Source of the DNA: QGON01 sp963691905 | GTDB lineage: Bacteria > Pseudomonadota > Gammaproteobacteria > Chromatiales > Chromatiaceae | Direction: 5' to 3' | NCBI GenBank assembly: GCA_963691905.1 | Contig: OY829894.1 | Span: forward strand, 744,001 to 808,000 | DNA: 64,000 nt | Shown here: positions 1-7,095 of the stretch, in pieces | Position numbering within the stretch: position 1 is the stretch's first letter | Layout of the letters: every line of letters starts with the position of its first letter | Position numbers and translations under genes: made by a program | Notes under the pieces: generated by a model | What the model was told of the DNA's origin: nothing | Seen by the model: only the letters and a program-made list of their open reading frames with translations | Databases searched by the model: none

Positions 1-25
1 CCATGTCCGCTTTGGTCAGTGACAT
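1..25 (-). CDS. ihfA: Integration host factor subunit alpha, N-terminus only
   Basis: The reverse strand starts with ATG at 25 and reads M-S-L-T-K-A-D-M before the window ends. This matches the conserved IHF-alpha N-terminus. It begins 3 bases after the pheT stop, the usual gammaproteobacterial pheST-ihfA order. IHF-alpha pairs with IHF-beta to bend DNA. Only 8 codons are visible, so the call rests mainly on synteny plus that short match. Confidence 0.75.
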
Positions 26-28
26 ATC

Positions 29-2407
29 CTATTCTCTCAACTTCGCACCAAGTTCTTTAGACAATCTTTTTAACACAGTGTCGACCACACCTTCAACTTC
101 TTCATCAATAAGCGTGTGAGATTTTTCCTGTAAAATCAATCCCAATGCGAGGCTTTTTCGACCCGAATCTATGTTATCCCCAGTATAGACATCAAAAAGA
201 CGAATGTCTTTAACAATCTCGGGGGCTGCCTTACGAACACAGGTACGCACTGCTTCAAATGTAACCGATTCACCCACCACCAGCGCAATATCCCTGCGGA
301 TGGAGGGAAACTTGGAGAGCGGCTCAAATGCCGGCAGAAGACCCTCTTCGACACTCTCCAGTAATATTTCAAAAAGGTAGGTGGCACCTGAGAGATCGAG
401 TTTTTTCTCCAGCTCTGGATGTAACATGCCGATCCAGCCCACTTGCTTCCCGTGATATTCAATAGTCGCAGTCTGGCCTGGATGCAACGCTGAGTGCTCC
501 GCCGGCTTGAATACAAAACCATCGGTATCACCAGTTAGTGCAAGTACCGCTGCAAGATCCGCCTTGAGATCGAAAAAATCCACTGGAGCCGCCTGCGCGC
601 CCCACTGTTCAGCAATCTGCTTGCCGGTAACCAGGCCAGCCAGCATGGGATCCTGAGCGATCTTCTCCCCTTCACGACGGAAGCGCAGGCCGGATTCAAA
701 GATCCGTATCCTGTCTTGCTGGCGGGATTGGTTGTATTGGGCGGTCTGCAGCAGACCCGGCCAGAGGCTGGTGCGCATCACCGACATATCGGCCGAGATG
801 GGATTTGCAAGTTTAACCCCGGACAGATCCGGATCGACTGACTTTTGTAACTCAGGACTGATGAAGGTATAGGTAACGACCTCCTGAAAATCCCTTGCCA
901 CCAGCAGATGCTTGGCCCGGTTGAGGTCGTAGGCGGTCTCCTGTTTACTCCGCATATCCATGCCGGACATACCGCGATTGGTGGGAATCCTGGCGTAACC
1001 GTAGATGCGACCGATCTCTTCGATCAGATCCTCCTCGATGGATATATCGAAGCGGCAGCTTGGCGCCTTGACCCGCCAGCCACTTTCAACAGATTCCACC
1101 TGCATCTCCAGGCGGGTGAGAATATCGACAATCTCCTCCGCTGAGACATCGACACCGAGGATTTTATTGACCCGCAGGTGGCGCAGCAGGATCTCGGGAC
1201 GCGCCTCGATTTTGTCAGGGCTGGCGACCTCAACAATCGGCCCTGGCTGACCACCGACGATCTCCATCAGCAGTGCAGTGGCGCGTTCCACCGCTTTTAT
1301 CTGCAACTCAGGGTCGACCCCACGTTCAAACCGGTGAGACGAATCGGTATGCAGACCATATGCGCGCGCCTTGCCTGCGATGGCGGTAGGCGAAAAGAAG
1401 GCACTCTCAAGCAGGATATCGGTGGTGGTTTCGGTGACTCCCGAACCCTCGCCACCCATGATGCCCGCCAGCGCCAGGGGACGCGACCCATCGGCGATCA
1501 CCAGTGTGTCTGGCTTGAGTTCGATCTCCTGAGCACCGAGCAGAGTCAATTTTTCACCCGGATTAGCCAAACGTACCTGGATAGGTGCACTCAGCCGGTT
1601 CAGGTCGAAGGCATGCATCGGCTGTCCCAGCTCCAACAGAACGTAGTTAGTGACATCGACTACCGGGCTGAGACTGCGAATACCCCCCCGGCGCAACCGC
1701 TCAACCATCCAAAGTGGAGTATCAGATTTAGCGTCTATTCCTTTGATTATTCTACAGATATATCTCGGACATACTTCAGGCGCAGAGACATCCACGTCAA
1801 AGCGATCCTCAATGGATGCTGCAATGGCAGGCATTTCAGGTGGTGTCACAGAGCAGCGATTGATAACCCCCACATCTCTTGCAATCCCAAGCAAGCCCAG
1901 ACAGTCGCCACGATCCGGGGTCAGATCAACATCGATCACATGATCCTCAAGACCGAGGTAGATCCGAAAATCCTCACCCACCGGTGCATCCGCCGGTAAA
2001 GGCATGATGCCGTCTGAGGATTCGGCCAAGCCCAACTCGCTGGCAGAGCAGATCATGCCCAGCGACTGCACGCCGCGCAACTTAGCCTTCTTTATCTTGA
2101 AATCACCCGGCAGTCTGGCGCCCACTACTGCGGTCGGCACACGCATACCCTGGGCGACATTTGCCGCCCCACAGATAATCTGCAACGGCTCATCACCTGC
2201 TACATTCACGGAACAGATGCGCAGCTTCTGCGCATCTGGATGGGCCTCGATGGAGAGTACCTCGCCCACGACGACACCACTGAATGCCGGCGCTGCAGGC
2301 TCCACGGAGTCCACTTCGAGACCCGCCATGCTGAGCTGATCGGACAGCTCATCCGTTGAGACTTCCGGGTTGGCCCATTCGCGCAACCAGGCTTCACTGA
2401 ATTTCAT
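29..2407 (-). CDS. pheT: Phenylalanine--tRNA ligase beta subunit
   Basis: This 792-residue protein matches the usual length of bacterial PheT (about 795). It begins MKFSEAWLREW, followed by an EMAP-type tRNA-binding domain (about residues 39-150), the B3/B4 editing region, the B5 domain and a C-terminal ferredoxin-fold anticodon-binding domain (after about residue 700, with FPSIRRDIALVV). Together with PheS it forms the alpha2beta2 enzyme that charges tRNA-Phe. It lies about 107 bp downstream of pheS and abuts ihfA, so one transcript is likely. The pheS-pheT gap contains a long inverted repeat, described separately. Confidence 0.97.
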   Translation of the reverse strand: MKFSEAWLREWANPEVSTDELSDQLSMAGLEVDSVEPAAPAFSGVVVGEVLSIEAHPDAQKLRICSVNVAGDEPLQIICGAANVAQGMRVPTAVVGARLPGDFKIKKAKLRGVQSLGMICSASELGLAESSDGIMPLPADAPVGEDFRIYLGLEDHVIDVDLTPDRGDCLGLLGIARDVGVINRCSVTPPEMPAIAASIEDRFDVDVSAPEVCPRYICRIIKGIDAKSDTPLWMVERLRRGGIRSLSPVVDVTNYVLLELGQPMHAFDLNRLSAPIQVRLANPGEKLTLLGAQEIELKPDTLVIADGSRPLALAGIMGGEGSGVTETTTDILLESAFFSPTAIAGKARAYGLHTDSSHRFERGVDPELQIKAVERATALLMEIVGGQPGPIVEVASPDKIEARPEILLRHLRVNKILGVDVSAEEIVDILTRLEMQVESVESGWRVKAPSCRFDISIEEDLIEEIGRIYGYARIPTNRGMSGMDMRSKQETAYDLNRAKHLLVARDFQEVVTYTFISPELQKSVDPDLSGVKLANPISADMSVMRTSLWPGLLQTAQYNQSRQQDRIRIFESGLRFRREGEKIAQDPMLAGLVTGKQIAEQWGAQAAPVDFFDLKADLAAVLALTGDTDGFVFKPAEHSALHPGQTATIEYHGKQVGWIGMLHPELEKKLDLSGATYLFEILLESVEEGLLPAFEPLSKFPSIRRDIALVVGESVTFEAVRTCVRKAAPEIVKDIRLFDVYTGDNIDSGRKSLALGLILQEKSHTLIDEEVEGVVDTVLKRLSKELGAKLRE

Positions 2408-2437
2408 TTTATTGCCCGTATTAAATTTGAATCGTTT

Positions 2438-2507
2438 GCCCGCGAAAAACGCAAATGACGTGAATATTTTTCAATTATTTTTTGCCTAATTTGCGTTTTT
2501 CTCGGGC
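2438..2507. repeat. Imperfect inverted repeat between pheS and pheT
   Basis: A 19-bp arm at 2438-2456 (gcccgcgaaaaacgcaaat) is the reverse complement of 2489-2507 except for one base, with a 32-bp AT-rich spacer. In the pheST mRNA it would fold into a long hairpin just before the pheT start codon. It lacks a U-run directly after the stem, so it is not an obvious Rho-independent terminator. It may be an mRNA processing or stability element, or a small palindromic repeat of the genome. Confidence 0.6.
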
Positions 2508-2514
2508 TGAATAA

Positions 2515-3549
2515 CTAAGCAAACTGCTTCAAAAATCGCAGATCGTTTTCGAAAAACAGCCGCAAATCGTTGACCCCGTAACGCAGCATGGTGAGCCGCT
2601 CAACGCCCATGCCAAAGGCATATCCGGTGTACTTCTCACTGTCGATACCGACGTGCCGGAATACCTCCGGGTGGATCATGCCGCACCCCAGCACCTCCAG
2701 CCAACCGGTGTGGCTGCATACACGGCATCCATCACCGCTGCACATCACGCACTCGATATCCACTTCGGCAGAGGGTTCCGTGAAGGGGAAATAGGAGGGA
2801 CGGAAACGCAGCTTCAGTTCGCGCTCGAAGAAGCTGGTGAGGAAGTCGTAGATCACGCCCTTCAGGTCGGCGAAAGAGACATCCTCATCCACCAGAAACC
2901 CTTCCACCTGATGAAACATCGGCGTGTGGGTCAGATCGGAATCACAACGATAGACTCGCCCCGGAGCGATGATCTTCATCGGCGGCTCACCCCCCTCCAT
3001 GGTGCGGATCTGCACTGGTGAAGTATGGGTGCGCAGCAGCATATGCGCGTCGAAATAGAAGGTATCGTGCATCGCACGCGCAGGGTGGTGCGCGGGGATA
3101 TTGAGGGCTTCGAAGTTGTGGTAGTCGTCCTCGATCTCCGGCCCCTCCACCACCTCATAACCCGCGTGGGCAAACAGGGTCTCAATACGTTCAAGGGTGC
3201 GGGTTACCGGGTGCAGTCCACCGCTCTGCAGACCACGTCCGGGCAGGGTCACGTCGACCCGTTCCGAAGAGAGGCGTTCTGCCAAAGCCTGCGATTCAAG
3301 CAGCACTTTACGCGCATCGATGGCTACCTGCAGGGCCTGCTTGGCCTTGTTTATCGCCTGTCCTGCCTGGGGGCGTTCCTCTTTTGGCAGGGTACCCAGC
3401 TTCTTGAGCTGACCGGTCAAGAGACCGCTTTTACCGAGGTATTTAACCCGTACCTCATCCAAAGCCGGCAATCCGGCAGCCGCTGCGATCGCAGCTTCAG
3501 CCTCACCGATCAGTTGTTCGATATCCAGCGGGGATTCCATCTGTTGCAA
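2515..3549 (-). CDS. pheS: Phenylalanine--tRNA ligase alpha subunit
   Basis: A 344-residue protein with the N-terminal coiled-coil tRNA-contacting region followed by the class II catalytic core. Visible signatures are the HPARAMHDTFYF region, the motif 2 area around FHQVEGF, WLEVLGCGMIHPEV, and motif 3 FGMGVERLTMLRYG. A four-cysteine insertion (CVMCSGDGCRVC) precedes WLEVLGCG, a pattern seen in many bacterial PheS proteins and probably metal-binding. The gene sits between rplT and pheT. A terminator-like hairpin and a possible Phe-containing leader ORF precede it, suggesting attenuation as in enteric pheST. Confidence 0.97.
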   Translation of the reverse strand: MQQMESPLDIEQLIGEAEAAIAAAAGLPALDEVRVKYLGKSGLLTGQLKKLGTLPKEERPQAGQAINKAKQALQVAIDARKVLLESQALAERLSSERVDVTLPGRGLQSGGLHPVTRTLERIETLFAHAGYEVVEGPEIEDDYHNFEALNIPAHHPARAMHDTFYFDAHMLLRTHTSPVQIRTMEGGEPPMKIIAPGRVYRCDSDLTHTPMFHQVEGFLVDEDVSFADLKGVIYDFLTSFFERELKLRFRPSYFPFTEPSAEVDIECVMCSGDGCRVCSHTGWLEVLGCGMIHPEVFRHVGIDSEKYTGYAFGMGVERLTMLRYGVNDLRLFFENDLRFLKQFA

Positions 3550-3587
3550 ACCTTTTACCTGTGGATTGGAATACGCTTAATGCGATC

Positions 3588-3653
3588 CTAATCAATACAC
3601 ACACCACCAATAAAAAAGGGAAAGGCCTTCAGGCCTTCCCCCTTTCGAGTCAT
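3588..3653 (-). CDS. Candidate pheST leader peptide (21 codons)
   Basis: ATG at 3653 opens a 21-residue ORF ending at TAG 3588, located where pheM lies in Escherichia coli (rplT - leader - pheS). It contains three Phe codons (F-P-F-F), and these fall within the 3' arm and U-tract of the overlapping terminator hairpin. Only a weak purine-rich stretch precedes the ATG. The coupling of Phe codons to a terminator suggests translational attenuation. In the enteric leader the Phe codons lie upstream of the terminator, so this geometry differs and the ORF may be fortuitous. Confidence 0.3.
   Translation of the reverse strand: MTRKGEGLKAFPFFIGGVCID
3612..3641 (-). terminator. Terminator or attenuator between rplT and pheS
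   Basis: On the minus strand a 10-bp stem (including one G-U pair) with a TGAA loop is followed immediately by six T residues. The arms are at 3632-3641 and 3618-3627 and the U-tract at 3612-3617. It lies about 50 bp after the rplT stop and about 60 bp before pheS. It is either the partial end of the infC-rpmI-rplT unit or the pheST attenuator. Confidence 0.85.
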
Positions 3654-3690
3654 TTCGTCCACCGCTCAGGCGATGGACGACGACAAGCGT

Positions 3691-4050
3691 TTAGCTGGAG
3701 AGAGCGGCCTTGGCCTTTTCTGCCAGCGCGGCAAAAGCCGGCTTGTCGTGTATAGCCAGATCGGCCAACATCTTGCGATCGATCTCGATCTCGGCGATGT
3801 TCAGACCATTGATCATACGGCTGTATGAGAGACCGTTGTCACGGGCGCCAGCGTTGATACGAGCAATCCACAGGGCGCGGAACTGACGTTTCTTCTGGCG
3901 GCGGTCGCGATAAGCGTACTGACCGGCCTTGATGACGGCCTGCTTGGCAACACGGTAAATTTTGCGACGGGCTCCATAATAACCCTTGGCTTCATCAAGC
4001 ACCTTCTTATGGCGGGCGTGTGCTTGTACACCACGTTTAACTCTTGGCAT
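3691..4050 (-). CDS. rplT: 50S ribosomal protein L20
   Basis: 119 residues, the standard L20 length, beginning MPRVKRGVQAHARHKK and containing the conserved YYGARRKIYRVAKQAVIKA and RRQKKRQFRALWI segments. It binds 23S rRNA during early large-subunit assembly. In many bacteria L20 also represses the infC-rpmI-rplT operon by binding mRNA. It lies 23 bp after rpmI and is transcribed with it and infC. Confidence 0.98.
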   Translation of the reverse strand: MPRVKRGVQAHARHKKVLDEAKGYYGARRKIYRVAKQAVIKAGQYAYRDRRQKKRQFRALWIARINAGARDNGLSYSRMINGLNIAEIEIDRKMLADLAIHDKPAFAALAEKAKAALSS

Positions 4051-4073
4051 TGTTCAAATCCGATTCGTTGTAA

Positions 4074-4271
4074 TTAGGCGTATGGCATCATGCGACGTGC
4101 TACTGCTACGTCAGCCTTGGCCAAGGTTGCTGGGGAGCGCAAGTGGCGCTTCCGCTTGGTGCTCTTCTTCGTCAGGATATGACGGCGATGAGACGCGTTT
4201 CGTTTGAACGAACCGGATGAGGTGCGTTTGAACCGTTTGGCCGCACCACGATTGGTCTTTATCTTAGGCAT
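4074..4271 (-). CDS. rpmI: 50S ribosomal protein L35
   Basis: 65 residues, strongly basic, beginning MPKIKTNRGAAKRFK with the typical L35 core and a C-terminal AKADVAVARRMMPYA. It sits between infC (45 bp upstream) and rplT (23 bp downstream) in the conserved infC-rpmI-rplT operon. Confidence 0.97.
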   Translation of the reverse strand: MPKIKTNRGAAKRFKRTSSGSFKRNASHRRHILTKKSTKRKRHLRSPATLAKADVAVARRMMPYA

Positions 4272-4316
4272 TGCTTTCTAAACTCCGCGATTTGTAACGC
4301 CACATGGCGTTTTGAA

Positions 4317-4835
4317 TTACTTTTTCTTGGGGCCCAGCACCATCACCATCTGGCGGCCTTCCATCGCAGGTTTCTGCTCCACCTGACCATACTCGGCCAG
4401 ATCGGCTTCCACCCGCTCCAGGAGTTCCAATCCCAGCTCGCGATGTGCGTGCTCACGACCACGGAACCGCATGGTCACCTTGGTCTTGTCCCCATCTTTC
4501 AAGAAACGTATCAGGTTGCGTAGTTTTACCTGATAATCCCCTATTCCCGTCCCTGGCCGAAATTTGATCTCTTTGACCTGAACCTGCTTCTGCTTCTTCT
4601 TGGCGGCCTGTTTCTGCTTCTTTGCATCGAAGATAAACTTACCGTAATCCATGACACGGCAAACCGGAGGCTCCGCGTTAGGTACAATTTCCACCAAATC
4701 CAAACTAGCCCCGCTGGCGACCGTTTTGGCCTCATCCAACGAAACGATACCCAATTGTTCGCCTTCAGCGCCCACAAGTCTGACTTGCGAGCCAATAATC
4801 AGGTCATTCAGGCGATGCTTTTTAGGTGCAGCGAT
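4317..4835 (-). CDS. infC: Translation initiation factor IF-3, with an ATC start codon
   Basis: The reading frame contains typical IF-3 blocks (EGEQLGIVSL, NAEPPVCRVMDYGKF, EIKFRPGTGIGDYQVK, MRFRGRE, EGRQMVMVLGPKKK). No ATG or suitable GTG opens it: the first GTG (4775) would remove the conserved N-terminal segment. In frame upstream the sequence continues to ATC at 4835, preceded by GGAGG with 8-nt spacing, giving 172 residues that start A-A-P-K-K-H-R-L-N. Use of AUU/AUC/AUA starts is the known basis of IF-3 autoregulation, because IF-3 discriminates against non-canonical starts. IF-3 binds the 30S subunit and controls start-codon fidelity. A terminator-like hairpin separates it from thrS. 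Confidence 0.93.
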   Translation of the reverse strand: MAAPKKHRLNDLIIGSQVRLVGAEGEQLGIVSLDEAKTVASGASLDLVEIVPNAEPPVCRVMDYGKFIFDAKKQKQAAKKKQKQVQVKEIKFRPGTGIGDYQVKLRNLIRFLKDGDKTKVTMRFRGREHAHRELGLELLERVEADLAEYGQVEQKPAMEGRQMVMVLGPKKK

Positions 4836-4873
4836 AACAGTTTCCTCCGAAGAACTTCAATCCCGATAAGTAG

Positions 4874-4895
4874 AAAAGCACCGGTATTCCGGTGC
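4874..4895 (-). terminator. Hairpin between thrS and infC
   Basis: Minus-strand GCACCGG-AATA-CCGGTGC followed by TTTTCT, starting about 10 bases after the thrS stop. The 7-bp perfect stem and short U-tract resemble a Rho-independent terminator. It could uncouple thrS from the infC operon or act as an mRNA stability element. The infC ribosome-binding site follows about 25 bases later, so infC needs read-through or its own promoter. Confidence 0.7.
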
Positions 4896-4905
4896 CTTGC
4901 GCCAC

Positions 4906-6822
4906 TTAGTTCACACGCTTTGTGACATCTTCATCCAAACGTTTTATGAACTCATCCATCGGCAAGCTGCCGAGATCCTCGCCCGTGCGCGTTCGAACCG
5001 CCACTGTGCCCTGCTCCATTTCCCGGTCGCCAACGACCAACAGATAAGGCACCCGCATTAACGTGTGCTCGCGGATTTTATAGCCAATCTTCTCGTTTCT
5101 CAAGTCCGATTCGACCCGAAAACCGTTATCTCGCAGTCGTTTGACGCAATATTCGGCATATTCGGCCTGTCGATCGGTGATATTCATGACCACGGCCTGC
5201 ACCGGTGAGAGCCAAACCGGCATGGCACCGGCATAGTGTTCGATAAGAATACCGATGAAACGTTCCAGGGAACCGAGTATCGCCCGATGCAGCATCACCG
5301 GCACCTGTTTGCTGTTGTCCTCGGCGATATAGTGCGCTCCAAGGCGCTCTGGCATGGAGAAATCGAGCTGGATGGTGCCCAGCTGCCAGACCCGATTGAG
5401 GCAGTCCCGCAGGGAGAATTCGATCTTCGGGCCATAGAATGCGCCCTCCCCCGGTTGCAGCTCCCATTCCAGATCCTTGTGGTTGAGCGCATCTTCAAGT
5501 GATTTCTCGGCCTTATCCCATATAGCATCTGCTCCCACACGTTTTTCAGGTCGTGTTGAAAGCTTGACCAGGATCTCTTCAAAGCCAAAATCACGATAGA
5601 CTTCAAACAGCAGATCGATGAATGCGGAGACCTCGGAGAGAATCTGATCCTCGGTGCAAAAGATATGGGCATCGTCCTGCACGAAGTTTCGGACCCGCAT
5701 CAGACCATGCAGGGTACCGGACGGTTCGTTACGGTGGCAGGAGCCAAACTCCGCCAGACGCAACGGCAGGTCCCGGTAACTCTTCAGCCCATGATTATAG
5801 ATCTGGATGTGGGCAGGACAGTTCATCGGTTTGATGGCGTAGTCCCGATTCTCTGAATGAGTGGAGAAGATCATGTCTCCAAACTTGTCCCAGTGACCGG
5901 ATTTCTCCCACAAGCTACGGTCGATGATCTGTGGCGTACACACCTCTTGGTAGCCATGACCCCGCAGTTTTTCACGCACGTACTGCTCGACAACCAGGTA
6001 GATGCTCCAGCCCTTGTCGTGCCAGAAGACCATACCCGGCGCCTCTTCCTGGGTATGGAACAGATCCTGAGCCTTGCCTATCTTGCGATGGTCACGCTTC
6101 TCCGCCTCTTCGAGCCGGTGCAGGTAGGCCTTTAGCTCCTTTTTGTCACGCCAGGCGGTGCCGTAGATGCGCTGCAACATCGGATTGTCGGAGTTGCCAC
6201 GCCAGTATGCGCCGGCCAGTTTCATCAATTTGAAGCCCTTGCCAAGCTTGCCGGTACTCGGCAGGTGGGGGCCACGGCAGACATCAAACCAGTCACCCTG
6301 GCGATAGATGGTGACCTCTTCCCCTTCAGGGATGATGTCCTGAATGATCTCGACCTTGTACTCTTCACCCAGCTCGGCGAACTTTTTGACCGCCTTGTCA
6401 CGATCCCACACCTCGCGCTCCAGAGGCAGATCACGCTTGACGATCTCCCGCATACGCTGCTCGATTTTTTCCAGATCCTCCGGAGCGAAGGGCACTTCGC
6501 GGGCAAAATCGTAGTAAAAGCCATCCTCGATAGCAGGGCCGATGGTTACCTGGGTACCGGGAAACAGCTCTTGCACCGACTGGGCCATGATATGAGCGGC
6601 ATCGTGACGCATCAGTTCCAGCGCGTCCTCATCGCGACTGGTGACAATCGCCAGTTCGCAATCTCCATCCAATATATAAGAGGTATCCACCAGTTCACCG
6701 TCAACACGACCGGCAAGTGCCGCCTTGGCCAGGCCGGGACCGATATCGGCCGCAACATCGTGGATGCTGACCGGTTGGTCGAAATCGCGCTGGGAACCAT
6801 CAGGCAGGGTAATAACAGGCAT
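4906..6822 (-). CDS. thrS: Threonine--tRNA ligase
   Basis: 638 residues (Escherichia coli ThrS has 642). Domains in order are an N-terminal TGS domain (about 1-60), the editing domain with HDAAHIMAQSVQELFPG, the class II catalytic core (motif 2 near FGSCHRNEPSGTLHGLMRVR and zinc-binding Cys in KPMNCPAH), and the C-terminal anticodon-binding domain (after about 535). A GAGGAG ribosome-binding site lies just before the ATG. It heads the translation gene cluster. The 270-bp upstream region is long enough for an mRNA regulatory structure, but I could not identify one by eye. Confidence 0.98.
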   Translation of the reverse strand: MPVITLPDGSQRDFDQPVSIHDVAADIGPGLAKAALAGRVDGELVDTSYILDGDCELAIVTSRDEDALELMRHDAAHIMAQSVQELFPGTQVTIGPAIEDGFYYDFAREVPFAPEDLEKIEQRMREIVKRDLPLEREVWDRDKAVKKFAELGEEYKVEIIQDIIPEGEEVTIYRQGDWFDVCRGPHLPSTGKLGKGFKLMKLAGAYWRGNSDNPMLQRIYGTAWRDKKELKAYLHRLEEAEKRDHRKIGKAQDLFHTQEEAPGMVFWHDKGWSIYLVVEQYVREKLRGHGYQEVCTPQIIDRSLWEKSGHWDKFGDMIFSTHSENRDYAIKPMNCPAHIQIYNHGLKSYRDLPLRLAEFGSCHRNEPSGTLHGLMRVRNFVQDDAHIFCTEDQILSEVSAFIDLLFEVYRDFGFEEILVKLSTRPEKRVGADAIWDKAEKSLEDALNHKDLEWELQPGEGAFYGPKIEFSLRDCLNRVWQLGTIQLDFSMPERLGAHYIAEDNSKQVPVMLHRAILGSLERFIGILIEHYAGAMPVWLSPVQAVVMNITDRQAEYAEYCVKRLRDNGFRVESDLRNEKIGYKIREHTLMRVPYLLVVGDREMEQGTVAVRTRTGEDLGSLPMDEFIKRLDEDVTKRVN

Positions 6823-7095
6823 CTCTACTCCTCATCAGTGGTAGCCCATACGAGAGGCCACTTGATATTCAACCGCTAAAATCAATCATTTAACCCGTCT
6901 GGATGGAAGGTTGGCAATGAAACGGCTGGCCGCTTCTCCCAGCACTTCAGATCCAGAGAATGCGCGACTCTAGCATAGACCTCACATGTCTGACCATTAC
7001 CCAAGGCAGACAGGCAAAAATGTGAAGCAGTCGGCTTTCCATCACTTCAAGAAAACAGGATTTATGCCGATAATCAATATCGACCGGAGCTATGG

